A DNA stretch of 64,000 nt from Macrotis lagotis. Lineage: Eukaryota > Chordata > Mammalia > Peramelemorphia > Peramelidae. Where the stretch lies: positions 248,926,962 through 248,990,961 of the forward strand of contig NC_133661.1 in the NCBI RefSeq assembly GCF_037893015.1, given 5' to 3'. A program made the translations under genes and the position numbers. Shown one piece after another: positions 1 to 10,749 of this stretch (position 1 is the stretch's first letter; each line of letters begins with the position of its first letter). The notes under the pieces are model-generated. The model saw only the letters and a list, made by a program, of their open reading frames with translations, ran no database searches and was not told the DNA's origin.

Positions 1-730
1 TAATCTACCATTTGATAAACTCAAAGACTCCAGCTTCTGGGATAAGAACTCCCTATTAGACAAAAACTGATGGGAAAACAGTCTGGCAGAAACTAGGTGT
101 AGACAAACATCTCACACCCTATACTAAGATAAGGTCGAACTGGGTACATGATTTAGACAATAAAGGGTGATATCATAAGTCAACTAGAAGAGTATGGAGT
201 GTTTACCTGTCTGATCTATGGAGAAGGAAAGAATTTATGGCCAATCAAGAGATAGAGAACATTACAAAATGCAAATGAATAATTTTGAGTACATTAAATT
301 AAAAAAGGTTTTGCACAAACAAAATAAATGCAAAGATTAGAAGGAAAGAATAAGCTGGGAAATAATTTTTACAGTGTTTTTGATAAAAACCTCATTTTAA
401 AAATAGAGAACTGAGACAGCTTTATAAGAATACAAGTCATTTTCCAATTAATAAATGGTCAAGGAATATGAACAGAGTTTTTAGAAGTAACATCAAAAGA
501 TTTGTGATGGAAAATGCCATTCACATATTCAGAGAAAGAATTATGGAGTCTGAATGCAGATTGAAGGATACTCTTTTCATTTTTTTAAATTTGTGTTTTC
601 TTTCTCATGGTTTTCCCCTTTTGTTCTGATTCTTTCACAACATGGCTAATAAATGATTTTAAATGATTGTATAGGGATAACCTATAAAATTAAACTGAGA
701 TGTTATTTGCCTGTTAAAATACTCTTCCCT
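1..730 (+). mobile_element. L1 LINE 3' end (decayed ORF2 tail and 3' UTR)
   Basis: The segment reads on the plus strand like the C-terminal end of L1 ORF2 followed by the 3' UTR typical of marsupial L1s (T-rich stretch, 'cacaacatggctaat', then 'cctgtt'). The reading frame is broken by many stops and shifts, so this is an old, inactive copy. Its 5' part is cut off by the window edge or lost by normal 5' truncation. Confidence 0.8.
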
Positions 731-1430
731 TTCCCAACTACATATCTGTGTAAAAGCTGGATTTTTCTTCACATTATTCAGCCAAAACAATGTGAATCTA
801 TCACATCAGATTGAATGTAGAAATGGATATAAAAATTCATCTGTCTTCTATTAAGCTAGACATTTAGAAGAGCTGCAAAAATATGTAAAATAATATCACT
901 CTTCTAACTTTTTGTTTTAGAAAAATATAACAATTTTTCATAAAAGGTTATTTGTATGGCCATGTGATTTTATTATTTTTAAATGAAAGAATGTTTGCTG
1001 TTTTATTATTAGTTTTAAAAAATTGAGCATCTAAACATTTATCAATTTTATTTTCTATAATTGAATATATCAATAAGTTAATCCATATAAACAAAAGTTC
1101 TTTGGGGTTCTCAATAAAAAAAAGTCTGAGAATGATAGTTTAAGATATTGAAATAGATTTTTTAAAAAATTTTGTATTTTACAAATAATGGCACTAGAAT
1201 TTAGTAATCCATCTGAGTGTTTCCTTCCAGTGATACATTTATAGGCTGGGGGCGGCAGGGGGAATCTATAATTTGCTAATATAGAGAACTTCTGAATGAG
1301 AAAATTCTCTCTCACGATACAGATCAGAATCTTCTCTGTTATTTTTAGTCTTGAGACTTATCTAAAACAGTGAGAAATTAAGTGACTTCCCAGGGTCATT
1401 TAGCCATCAAGTATGAGAGTTGAGATTTCA
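731..1430. other. Unassigned AT-rich intergenic stretch
   Basis: About 700 bases with no recognisable gene or repeat. Only short open frames occur, with no splice-site or codon structure that supports coding. Confidence 0.6.
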
Positions 1431-1432
1431 TC

Positions 1433-1610
1433 ATTCAATCAATTAATCAACAGATACTCTGTTGGGGTAGGAGATACAAGAGCAAAGACATGTAGAGTCT
1501 ATAATAGATTGCTTTCTGTCAGGGGGGGAGTGGGGAAGGGAGAGAGGGAGAGATATACAAAACTCACAAAGAGCTTACTTTGCAATGGAGGAGATAAATG
1601 CACTTAAAAT
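1433..1610 (-). mobile_element. L2-type LINE 3' fragment interrupted by an 80-bp insert
   Basis: 'caatcaattaatcaaca' and 'ggagatacaagagcaaagac' are the reverse complement of an L2 3' end, and 'gagctta...ggaggagataaatgca' is its continuation. The middle is replaced by about 80 bp of L1 3' UTR (1487-1568), which belongs to the inverted repeat listed separately. Confidence 0.55.
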
Positions 1611-1681
1611 ATATTTAGTATAAATATAAATGTTAAATGTAAAAAAAGTAGTTAAATACAAGGTAGTTTGGTCTACTAGGT

Positions 1682-1741
<60 letters not shown>

Positions 1742-2062
1742 AGAGAGAGAGAGAGATCCCGATGATATATTTGTACTGTAAGCTCTTAATACACTTACCC
1801 CTTTAATACACTGCCTTGGACTTATTCTTAACTATGTTTCAACACAGCAACATAGGGCTGAGTTTCTAATGTGGCCCCAACATTTTATATAATAGAGGTC
1901 TTAAAAAAAATTAAATATTTTATTTATTTATTTTTCCAATGACATGAAATGGTAGTTTTCAACAATCACTTTTTTTGCAAAGTTTTGAGTTTTATATATC
2001 TCTCCCTCTCTCCCCCTCCCCTCCCTCTGACAGAAAGCAATCTATTATAGACTCTACATGTA
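1487..2062. repeat. Inverted repeat of about 80 bp (L1 3' UTR segment)
   Basis: Arm A is 1487-1568 on the plus strand; arm B is about 1983-2062 as its reverse complement. The first 35 bases of the arms match exactly. The next G/A-rich stretch differs by a 2-3 base length change, and the last 25 bases differ once. Arm B lies inside a longer minus-strand L1 3' UTR. Arm A is an isolated piece inside an L2 copy. A (TA)n tract lies between the arms. Confidence 0.8.
1685..1756. repeat. (TA)n then (GA)n microsatellite
   Basis: About 27 uninterrupted TA units at 1685-1739 run into GA units at 1740-1756. The tract sits between the arms of the flanking inverted repeat, so the locus could extrude as a cruciform. 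Confidence 0.97.
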
Positions 2063-2100
2063 TAACCATGCCAAACATAGATTCATATTAATCATGTGGA
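1898..2100 (-). mobile_element. L1 LINE 3' UTR tail
   Basis: Read on the minus strand it has the G-rich purine tract, 'aaaactcaaaact', 'ttgttgaaaactacc' and an A-rich end with AATAAATAAATAAAA. This is the normal order of a marsupial L1 3' terminus. It holds arm B of the inverted repeat. Confidence 0.75.
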
Positions 2101-2164
2101 AAAAAAAGATATATAATAGAGTTTTAAGAGGACCTTGATCATCTAGACTGAGGCTCCTTAATTT

Positions 2165-2300
2165 GGAGACTGTATTTTTTTTGGAAGCAATTAGGGTTAA
2201 GCGACTTGACCAGGGTTACAGGTGTTTGAGGCCAAATGTGAACTCTGGTCCTGATTCCAGGCCCAGTGCTCTATACACTGCACCATTCAGCAACTCATAT
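2165..2300 (-). mobile_element. tRNA-derived SINE, minus orientation
   Basis: Contains 'agggttaagcgacttgacc', 'tgtttgaggccaaatg' and 'ccagtgctctatacactgca', the reverse complement of a marsupial SINE tRNA-like head and core. Confidence 0.75.
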
Positions 2301-2564
2301 TCTGAAGTTAGAGCCCTTCATAGATAAAGAATCATAGGTCAGGGGATGTTTCAGGCAAGGGGTTATTTGTGTGATAGTGTTTAAAAGGTATGACCTCTCC
2401 AAATAGTGTCTCCCCTTTGAAAGAATCCACCCCACTAAGATGACAGATTCCTTTAACAGAAGAAACCTTCAAAATAAAAACCAACAACCACCTCCCTGAA
2501 GTAAATGTCATAAGTTTAGAGTTAGAATGTACCTCAAGGGCCATCTAGAGCAGACCTGACATCT

Positions 2565-2705
2565 TTGAATTTGTTGATTTTTTAGAAATATTTTGCTAAC
2601 TACATTTCAACATAATTGGTTTGTATGTATTTTATGTTATAAAGTTGAAAAGATTATTTTGAGAAAAGTTCCATAGGCATTACCAGACAGCCAAAAGAGT
2701 TCATA
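2565..2705 (-). mobile_element. hAT-like DNA transposon fragment
   Basis: 'attttgagaaaagttccataggcattaccagacagcc' is, split over its length, the reverse complement of the element seen at 8897-9092, 20020-20240 and 35150-35345 (gactgccaaa...gaataatgtt). Old and truncated. Confidence 0.5.
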
Positions 2706-2729
2706 CCATTTATAGTAATGCTGATGATA

Positions 2730-2850
2730 TATAATGCTGATGATCATGATGATGATAATAATAATAATAGTAATAATAATAATAATAGTTGGCATTTACA
2801 AGTGGTTTAAGGTTTGCATGACACTTTATACTCTTATTTATAATAAGAAG
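2730..2850. repeat. (GAT)n/(AAT)n microsatellite with MIR/THER1 fragment
   Basis: Imperfect GAT and AAT triplets at about 2730-2788 lead into 'ggcatttacaagtggtttaa' and 'ggtttgcatgacacttta', the start of a THER1/MIR-type SINE. Confidence 0.7.
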
Positions 2851-3354
2851 TCAAAGTAGATTACAAACTGAATATGGATCAACACAATCTTGCATATAAT
2901 GCTCTCCATTGTGCTTTTGTTTTTCTTTCTTACTACAATTTTTAAAAAAAGGAAAAAATATATTTTTTCCCTCACTAAATTCCATCTTGAACAGAAATGT
3001 TCTGGTCAATGTTTGATAATCAGTTCTCCCCCTTCCCCCAAATCAACTCAGGACACGCTTCTCAGATTATTCTGTACAAACAGTAAGACAATAAATGGAG
3101 CTTTGATTTTCTGCATTTGTTGATTTTCAGTGTATAAATGCATCCTCTGAACATTAAACAATCATTGTGAAGTCAAGTACAAACCAGCTCCAATATGCCC
3201 CTGAATTCTTCAACATCAAGGTTGAATCTGGATGGGGAAGACATTTCTTTGCAAAGGGCCTCTCTTCTGATTACCCTCTACCCGCCTTGTGCAATGGATA
3301 AATAATGGCAGTAATAATAGTAGCTTATAATAAAATAATGTTTCATCTCTGGAT

Positions 3355-3535
3355 AATCAATCAATCAACAAACATTTACCTAGCATTTACTATGTGTCAG
3401 ATAATGTGCTAAGTTCTGAGGATACAAAGAAATGCAAAATAGCCTACCTTCAAGGAGCTTACATTCTATTAGAAGAGACAACATGTAAGCAACTAGGGAC
3501 ATAAGAGATATATCCCAAGTAGAAAGAAGTAACCC
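3355..3535 (-). mobile_element. L2-type LINE 3' end
   Basis: 'tcaatcaatcaacaaacatt', 'ctatgtgtcagataatgtgc' and 'gaggatacaaagaaatgcaa' are the reverse complement of an L2 3' terminus. Confidence 0.75.
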
Positions 3536-3851
3536 TAGAGAAGCAACATCAAATAGAGGATCAGTATCCAGTTAACCTCTGATTAAAAATGATCTGGGTT
3601 CAAACTTCTAATTTCCCCCAGATAATTCTCTAAGATAATTGTTTTAGAGCATATAATTAGCAAAACTTTTGTGAATCTATATTTGTAAAAGACATTTGCT
3701 CACAGGAAACACTACACTGATGAAAGAACTAATCTCTTCTCTTACTCCCTCTAGTCAAAAATCCCTTCATGAGAGGGAAAGGGATATAATGTATAAAGGA
3801 CCAACCTTGAGCTTCAGTTTTGTCTCTGTGTGACTGTGGGCAGGTCATGTA

Positions 3852-4339
3852 CCACAGGTTCTCAAACTTTTTGGTCTCAGGACCCCATTATATTCTTAAA
3901 AATTACGCCAAAGAGCTTTAATTTATGTGAGTTGTGTTTATCAATATATACTGTATTAGAAATTAAAACCAATAAAATATTAATTTAAAATAGTTCATTA
4001 CATGATAACAAATAGTTTTTTAATTAAAAACTACATTTTTCAAAGCCAAAAGAAAAATGAGACAGGTGGCTCTGTTTTACATATTTCTGCAAATTTCTTC
4101 CTAGTCTGATTTAACAGGAAGTAGCTAGACTCTCCTATCTGTTTCTTCATTCATATTGTTGTGATATCTATTGTTTTGGTTGAAGTATTTGACTAAAATC
4201 CAGCCTCACCCAGATGTGTAGATGGAAAAAAAGGAATATTTTAATAGGCAAATAACACCTTCATGTTATTATGAAAATAGTTTTGACCTCTTGAATCTCC
4301 CTTAGGGTTTGGGGGAATCTACACTTTGAGAACCATGGT
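3852..4339. mobile_element. hAT-type DNA transposon with both terminal inverted repeats
   Basis: The left end has 'ggttctcaaactttttgg' (about 3858) and the right end 'cactttgagaacc' (about 4321-4333). These are inverted copies with one difference (GGTTCTCAAA then C or G, then T). The body begins 'tctcaggacccc' and is AT-rich, matching an old non-autonomous hAT element common in mammals. About 480 bp, no coding capacity. The exact family name is not certain. Confidence 0.75.
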
Positions 4340-4499
4340 TCTAAGACCACAGTGAATAATAGGTGAATTTGCATTTGAATGAATTCTCCATTTGAATGAA
4401 GAAAATGAATTTCCACAGCAGGAGCTCCTGCCACTAATGAAATCATAAGTTCTGGTTATCACCACCATTAAAAATAAGAATTTTTCACAAATTGTAAAG

Positions 4500-4650
4500 T
4501 GCCTTTCTTGATTGGCTCAGCAGAGCCTAAACTTCTTCCCCTACCATCACTGTGCCTTGTGCAATCTCTCTGGGCCTCATCTGTAAAATGAGGGGGCTGA
4601 ATTGGCTGGTTTTTGAAGGTCTCTTGTAACCCCAAAATTCTATGGCTTTG
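4500..4650 (+). mobile_element. MIR SINE remnant
   Basis: 'cctcatctgtaaaatgaggg' followed by 'ggtctcttgtaaccccaaaattctatgg' fragments is the 3' half of a MIR in plus orientation. Confidence 0.65.
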
Positions 4651-4659
4651 TGCCTGGCT

Positions 4660-5200
4660 AAAGAACTTCACCTGCTGACACTTTTTCAGTTTCTGTACCC
4701 AGGCACGAACCCAAGGAGGGAGAATTTGGGGGAAACCCCTCTACCCAACTTGGCCTGAAAGTCAAGATCAAAAAAAAAACACAACCAAATCTGCTTTTTA
4801 CAATTCTTGAAGCATTTATTAGTTATCCATTTATTCAAAGGTATAGTGCTACTCCTTAGAGATACCAAGAGAGATGCTTAGTCTTCATCCTCCAGCAGTG
4901 CAAAGACATTCAATAATAATTGTTTACATTTTTAAAAAATGACGGAAAACTTTAGGATTTGTCTGGTCTTATAGGCATCAGAAAGACCAAGAGTGGGGGG
5001 TTGGGCAGATAAAACAGGCTTCAGTTTGACTTTGGAATTTTCCTCCCCTACTCATTTTGGGAGAATGGAATTATGTTAAAATCAGAAAACTAAGGAACTC
5101 TAAAATTACCCCCCCCACCCCCCCAGTGGTTCAGTAGTCTGGGGGCAAATGGCTTAAATATGGATTATAAATACTTCATAGTCTGGTGTCACTATGAGTT
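4660..5200. other. Unassigned stretch
   Basis: No gene seen. It includes a C-rich run near 5109-5126; otherwise nothing recognisable. Confidence 0.55.
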
Positions 5201-5204
5201 CAGC

Positions 5205-5425
5205 TTGGGGCCTGGAACTGGGAAAATCTAAGTTCAGATTCAGCCTCAGAACCAGGTGTGTGACCCTGGGTAAGTTAAACCCTTTGTCTCAATTTTCTCA
5301 AATTGTAAAATATTACCATAATGATAGCTCCTACCTTCCATTTGTTGTCCATTGATTCAAATGAAATAATATATTTTATAAATGCTTAGCACAATATAGT
5401 AGATGTGATATAATGCTTATTAACT
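5205..5425 (+). mobile_element. MIR SINE
   Basis: 'gtgtgaccctgggtaagtta', 'ctcaattttctcaaattgta' and 'aataatatattttataaatgctta' follow MIR order on the plus strand. Confidence 0.75.
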
Positions 5426-5755
5426 TCCTAGTCTAGGTTTCAGAGATAAAAATCAGGAGTATATACACCACAAGTTTCAGGAAGGTATCTGATTAAGAAA
5501 CCCAAACCACTAGACTAGAAGTTAATCCAAAGAAAATATTATACCTGAAGATATGTGGAACCAGGGATATTCTTGACAGTTCTGGCAGAGATGACAGGGT
5601 AGAAATTGCACCTACTGTAGGTTTTTCCTAGCCTCTCCTCATGCCCTTTCTCTGTAATGATCTTGCATATTTGGGGTTGTATGTACATTGCCTCCTCCAT
5701 TTCAATATTTGGACTCTGAGAGCAGGGTCTAACATAGACCCTTGTCCTTTCTTTC

Positions 5756-5756
<1 letters not shown>
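5426..5756. other. Unassigned stretch
   Basis: 'tgtatgtacattgcctcctcc' style text and 'gactctgagagcagggtct' hint at a worn L2 3' region upstream of the AT repeat. Nothing coding is seen. Confidence 0.45.

Positions 5757-5757
<1 letters not shown>

Positions 5758-5808
<51 letters not shown>
5758..5808. repeat. (AT)n microsatellite
   Basis: An uninterrupted run of about 25 AT units. Confidence 0.97.
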
Positions 5809-5814
<6 letters not shown>

Positions 5815-6052
5815 TCTGGAGTTATGGAGTCTGATACTCAACAACTGTTTAGTGACTGACAACATACATGTTCATTGTGTTGGCATTCTTCTACTCTTGT
5901 TCCCTGTGTCTATTCATTCTTCTAACTGATGGTGCATGTATTTATGGGAAAGTATGACTTGGTCTATGGGGTAAATGTTGCTCCTTTTCTTGCTGCTGTT
6001 CTCACTATGTCATTTCATTAAATACCTTTATTTTGAACTAAAAGGATCCTCT

Positions 6053-6265
6053 AGCTCAGAGGTGTCAAATGCTTATCCCACAGAGCCACAACACTCCTAG
6101 AGGCTTCTGAAGCAGACTGAAATATAATAGGGTAAAATTTAACAAAATAAATAAAAATACAATAAAACACAGATAATATTATATTTTAAAAACTAAATCA
6201 ATATGCAGCTCACAGGGATTCTTTTCTCCATATGAGTGGCCCTGTTTTGATCTGACAGCACAGAT
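6053..6265. mobile_element. hAT-like DNA transposon, copy 1 of a pair
   Basis: Starts 'cagaggtgtcaaatgc', has the A-rich middle 'aacaaaataaataaaaatac' and ends near 'gcccctgttttgat'-like text. A diverged copy in the same orientation lies at 9489-9690, sharing 'aacaaaataaataaaaacac' and 'tcaatatg'. It is short and non-autonomous. Confidence 0.65.
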
Positions 6266-6269
6266 CTAG

Positions 6270-6900
6270 CTAATTTTTATAAAAAAGGTAAACGTGTTGG
6301 TAAGAGATCATGAGGTCCAGTGTTCAGGGGTTGCAGAACCTTACAGTTCCTGGAACATGGAATAACTTTCTCTATTAGTTGGGAGGAATCTAAGTGGTAC
6401 ACGTTTTATTACCACATTCTATAGGATGAACTAGAGACTCAGAGAGGTTTAAAAGACTCAAATCAGGTCATTGTCTCTGAGTCTGAACCTACCACTAAGT
6501 CCCAGGGTTTGGTCCTATTTGTCTGACTCTAAGCCCTGGCTCACTGTCCACTAAACATAGAAATAAATATGATATTAAAATACATAAATATCAAAGAAGA
6601 GCTCCATGAGAATTTTGAGGAGAGATATTTTCAGTTTAGGGAGGGAGGGTATGGTAATATGGCATTTACTTGACTCATAACTGAGTATTTGCCATAACTT
6701 TTGCTTTATGGGGAAAGGGGAAAGTAGAAGGAAGACCCAAGAGTCCTTTGTCCCAAGGACTCTGCCGAGGGACTGGGGCATTTTCTCTCTACTGGTCCCA
6801 GTCTTCTGGCCAGAGACAGCCTGTATCAAACAGTAAGGGAAGCAAGGTTTGCTTTGAAGAAGGATCTCTCCACTTGTTGGTGCCCGTATCATTAAAGTCT
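6270..6900. other. Unassigned intergenic stretch
   Basis: No gene or clear repeat. The open frames present overlap on both strands and have no supporting signal. Confidence 0.5.
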
Positions 6901-6904
6901 TTCA

Positions 6905-7050
6905 AAGAAAGTCAGAGATAACTCTTAGAGATTTTCCAACCCAACTTCTTCATTTGGTAGATGAAGAAGCCCAGGCCCCTAAAGGGAAATGACTTGTCCA
7001 TGTTCACAGTAGTAGAAGATTAAGGTCTATGTAGATCTGCTTCTCCTACC
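6905..7050 (-). mobile_element. MIR-type SINE
   Basis: 'ttcatttggtagatgaagaa' and 'gggaaatgacttgtcc' are a worn MIR in reverse orientation. Confidence 0.55.
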
Positions 7051-7204
7051 TTCCCCCCCTCCCCGTTACTCAGATGTTAGTAATCCATGTAATGGATTAC
7101 CTTTCCCAAAGGAGTTTATATTTTAAAATAAAACAGGCATTTGCAGGGCAAAGAAATGAAGAGAAGTGGTGGCATTTCAGGCATAAATGGGAGGGGGTCT
7201 GTCC

Positions 7205-7375
7205 CAGGTCCCTTCAAATTTAAAATCATAGAAATGCCTAAGAGATCACCTTTTATTCTACAGATAAGAAAACTGAGGTCCAGAGAGGGGGAAGTGATTG
7301 GACTAAGATAATAAAGAAAATTAATAGCAAAATCAAGCCTAGAACCCAGATCTCTGATTTAGGTTCATGCTAGCC
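7205..7375 (-). mobile_element. MIR-type SINE
   Basis: 'ctacagataagaaaactgag', 'gtccagagaggggg' and 'aacccagatctctgattta' are a worn MIR in reverse orientation. Confidence 0.6.
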
Positions 7376-7379
7376 TGAG

Positions 7380-7764
7380 GATAGCAAAGAAGACTCATCA
7401 TCTTCATTGTCCTCCATGTGTGGTACTCTGGCCCACTCTGTTTCCCTCTCTTGCTTGACTCCATATATGCAGCCCCCCACCCTCCAATTCTCTCCTACCC
7501 TTCTGCTCCCTCAGGTAGGTGCCTGGTTGTTTGAAAACTTGAGAGAGCAGTAAGAGGTGATAGACACTTCCTGGCTTTTTCTCCCTGCCACCTCATTCCT
7601 TGTAGGCTTGGTTGAGAGTAAAAGATTACACTACTGTCTTGGGACTATATTTAGATAAAACATTTTTCTTCCATGATACTATATACCAAAGAACTGACTC
7701 ATTTACCATCATATCTTTGTAACATAAGAAAAAGCCCAAGAATTTTAATTCTTTAATTTTATTT
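7380..7764. other. Unassigned stretch
   Basis: Nothing recognised. Pyrimidine-rich around 7440-7515, with no open frame of note. Confidence 0.5.
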
Positions 7765-7990
7765 TGTTGATTAACCTCTTCATGAATCCATTTGAGGTTT
7801 TCTTGTCAAAATACTGGAATGGTTTGGCATTTCCTTCTCCAGCTCATTAACTGAGGCAAACAGGGTTAAGTGACTTGCCCAGGGTCACTCAGCTAGGAAG
7901 TGTCTGAGACCTGGTTTGAACTCAGAAAGATGAGTCTTTTTGACTGTAGACCCAATGCACTTTCCACTGTGCTACCTTGCTGCTCGTTCT
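7765..7990 (-). mobile_element. MAR1-like long SINE, minus
   Basis: 'ccatttgaggttttcttg', 'ggcatttccttctccagctc' and 'gggttaagtgacttgccc' are the reverse complement of the long marsupial SINE whose plus form ends 'ctgaacaacaaca'. Confidence 0.85.
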
Positions 7991-8034
7991 TATCTTACAG
8001 AGAGAGAAAATAAGGTACAGTAAAAATGAAGGAA

Positions 8035-8275
8035 AGGAAGGAAAGAAAATAAGCACTTATTAGGCACCCAAATATGTGCCAGTCATTATGCAGATCACTT
8101 TATAAATATCTCATGTTAAGTAGAGTGATAGATCTGGAATCAAAGTTCTAAGTTTGAATCATGGCTCTGTAATAGACTTCCTGGTAGACTTTAGGGAAGA
8201 TATGAACCTTTCTGGTTTCAGCTCTTCATTGGCAAAATGACGAGTGTGCTAGGTGATTTTTTTTTTCAGATTTCT
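8035..8275 (+). mobile_element. THER1/MIR-type fragments
   Basis: 'aagcacttattaggcaccc' followed by MIR-like 'gatctggaatcaaagttcta' and 'cttcattggcaaaatgacg'. Confidence 0.5.
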
Positions 8276-8499
8276 TCTACCTCCAGGGAGAGGTCCTGGA
8301 CCCAACCGGGAGCTAGTGCAGGTAAACCCATCAGTATAAGGGGCAGGCCAGCTAATGCATCTGGCTAAAACCTCCCTATGTTTGTGTTTCTTCTTCCTTT
8401 CTCATGTTTGCTTTTGTAGTATAGAATTAATACTTATGCAATGGAAAAAATATGAACAAAACTAGAGGGGAACAATCCTTATCTAAAGGGACTTGGGAA

Positions 8500-8705
8500 A
8501 ATGCACTGCACTTATATGGAAGGAAATAACCATTTATTAATCACCTACTATATGCTAAGCACCTGGCAAATTATCTCATTTGATCCTCAGAACAACTGTG
8601 GATAGGTTCTATTATTATCCTTATTTTACAGATGAGGAAACTAAGACAAACAGAGGTTAAGTGATTTGCCCAGGGTCACACAATTAGAAAGTCTCTGGAG
8701 GCTGT
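8500..8705 (-). mobile_element. THER1/MIR SINE
   Basis: 'ctactatatgctaagcacct', 'atctcatttgatcctcagaa', 'ttttacagatgaggaaacta' and 'gatttgcccagggtcacac' appear in family order. The tRNA-like part is on the right, so the SINE itself reads on the minus strand. Confidence 0.85.
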
Positions 8706-8896
8706 TTTTGAAAAGTCATAACAGAAGGCTGGTTTAAGAGGTCAGAGCTAAATTGTGAATTTCTGGTTTTCATCAATATAGGCACTTCCCTCCACAATGC
8801 AGATTTCAGCCCATCCATTGTTTTTCATTCTTTACAATTCTTCCCTTAATTTTTTCACAAGGGGTCTTCCTATTATTCTGGGGGTGGGGTTCCTCT

Positions 8897-9092
8897 ATAT
8901 CAGAGGTCCTTAATTATTTTGGTACCATAGATCTTTTGGCAGTCAAATGAAGCCAGATTCCTTTTTAGAATAATGTTTTAAATGCATAAAAATACAATAT
9001 ATAAGATTACAAGGAAATCCAATTATAGTGAAATAGTTATCAAATATTTTTAAAAAATAAGTTCACAAATCTCTGGTTTAGAACCCCCTCTT
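8897..9092. mobile_element. hAT-like DNA transposon with worn inverted ends
   Basis: Left end 'cagaggtccttaattatttt', right end 'ctctggtttagaaccccctc'. Middle has 'agaataatgttttaaatgca' and 'gattacaaggaaatccaatt'. The same element recurs at 20020-20240 and 35150-35345, and partly at 2565, 18180, 36450 and 58490. Confidence 0.7.
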
Positions 9093-9488
9093 CCAAATCT
9101 CAACATTGTCTGGATACCAGTAGACAGAACTTGCAGATGTTGAATGGATCTTACTATGTGTAGGACTCACCTTCTTCTCTAGGCACTTGTCTCCTGACAT
9201 TTTTTTCACCCACTTATGTACATTTCTCTAATGGTGATGTGTGGCAACCCACCCACGCATACCATGCATCTTTCTATTGTTTTTTAAGTTTTCAGAGACT
9301 GAGTTATACCATGACTCAGAGCCATATCCATGTAGCCAAAATATAAAACCCAAGACCTTTAGATGTTTTGTTTGTTTTTTTAATGGAACAAACTTTTTGG
9401 AGTCTAGAACCCAGAATATGGGGTACTGTGTGTGCCTCTGTACACAAGTGTGAGTCTAGAAGAGGGGTAAAAGGAATGTTCTGTAAAG
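9093..9488. other. Unassigned stretch
   Basis: No gene or repeat recognised. A 70-codon open frame at 9241-9453 has no ATG context or similarity that I know. Confidence 0.5.
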
Positions 9489-9690
9489 CAGAGGTATAGT
9501 CATAAACTCCTGAGTGAGGTCAAAACATTAAAATAAAATAGGAAACTAACAAAATAAATAAAAACACAACAAAACATTAATAATATTACATTTTAAAACC
9601 AAGTCAATATGTGGCAAGCAGAGATCCTTAAATATGGAATAATAGCCCCTGTTTCTATTCAGGTTTTTGGTAACTCTAGCCCAAAAGTTT
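9489..9690. mobile_element. hAT-like DNA transposon, copy 2 of a pair
   Basis: Same family and orientation as 6053-6265: 'gcagaggtatagtcat' start, 'aacaaaataaataaaaacac' centre, 'gcccctgtttctattcagg' near the end. Confidence 0.65.
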
Positions 9691-9774
9691 ATTTGATTTT
9701 AATTTTTGATTTGATGCTTCTCCAAACCCTGCCTCAGTGATCTTCACTGAGTGTTCTGTGGGACCTGAAATGTT

Positions 9775-10335
9775 TACTTTGAAAAAAATTTAGTGTTCAA
9801 AAGCAGGCCCAAATCACCTGGAGTGGAATAGGACCCTGGTTCTGTTTTGCTGGTTTTCAGAACTGGCACCATGATTAAGAGGTATTTGGGAGAAAATTGC
9901 AATTGTATCTGCTGAACTCTCACTTTCCACCAGATGGTAGCAGATACGTTGAAAAGACTAGGCTGAGATTCGTTTGAGGGACATACTAGGATTTTACTAT
10001 TTCCAGCTGTTAATGAGAAACCAACATGTACTGTCCTACAAACTGAAAAGACAAGTGGGATCGGTGTGTGTGGTCCTATATTGCTTATCATTTTTGCCAA
10101 TTATTTGGATGAATGGATAAAGGTTTCAGAAGACTTGCCAGGCTTTCAGAAGACATAAAGCTAGCCCACTGAAACAAGAGTCAGGATCTAGGTAGACTAA
10201 GGTCCAAACTGAGTTAGAATCCTATTTAATGGGTTCAAGTCTGATGGAAAACAAAGACTTATTGATCGGGTTCTAAGGATTAGCTTCTGAAGTAGAGGAT
10301 AGGAGAGGGTGGCCATATAGCAGTTGAATGAAAAA
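9775..10335 (+). mobile_element. L3/CR1-type LINE remnant
   Basis: 'aattatttggatgaatggataaagg' pieces and 'agacataaagctagccc' match the L3/CR1 stretch usually written 'ggataaagg...gacacaaagctgg'. The frame is broken and only fragments remain. A 108-codon minus frame across it is a shadow. Confidence 0.5.
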
Positions 10336-10402
10336 AGTTTTGGGAGCTTTGGTAGACAGCCAATTTAATATGGGTTAGTGTGGTGTGAGCCAAGAAAATT
10401 AA

Positions 10403-10745
10403 GGCAGCTTGGTTTGTATTAAGAAGGGAAGGGGGAAGGGAAAGAGGAAAAAAGGGCTAATAGAAGGAAGAAGGGAAGGAGAAGAGAAGGGGAAAGGGAA
10501 AGAGGAAGGGAGGGGTAAAGGAAAAGGAAAGGGGGAAGGGAAGGAAGAAGGGAAAAAGGAAACAAGGGCTAATGGAAGGGGGTAAAGGAAAGAAGAAAAG
10601 AAGGAGGAAGGAAAGGGGGAAGAAAAAGGAAAAGGGAAGGGTGAGGGGAAGGGAGAAAGGAAGGAGGAAACAAAAGCTAATGGAAGTGAGAAGGGAAGGA
10701 GGAAGAGAAGGGGAAAGAAAAGGGGAAGGGAAGGGTGAAAGGAAG
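10403..10745. repeat. Purine-only (GGAAGGGAAA)n tract
   Basis: About 340 bases of nearly pure G and A built of GGAAGGG and GAAAAGG units, with three longer units marked by 'gggctaatagaagg', 'gggctaatggaag' and 'aagctaatggaag'. The frames open through it are low-complexity artefacts. Confidence 0.95.
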
Positions 10746-10749
10746 AGAA

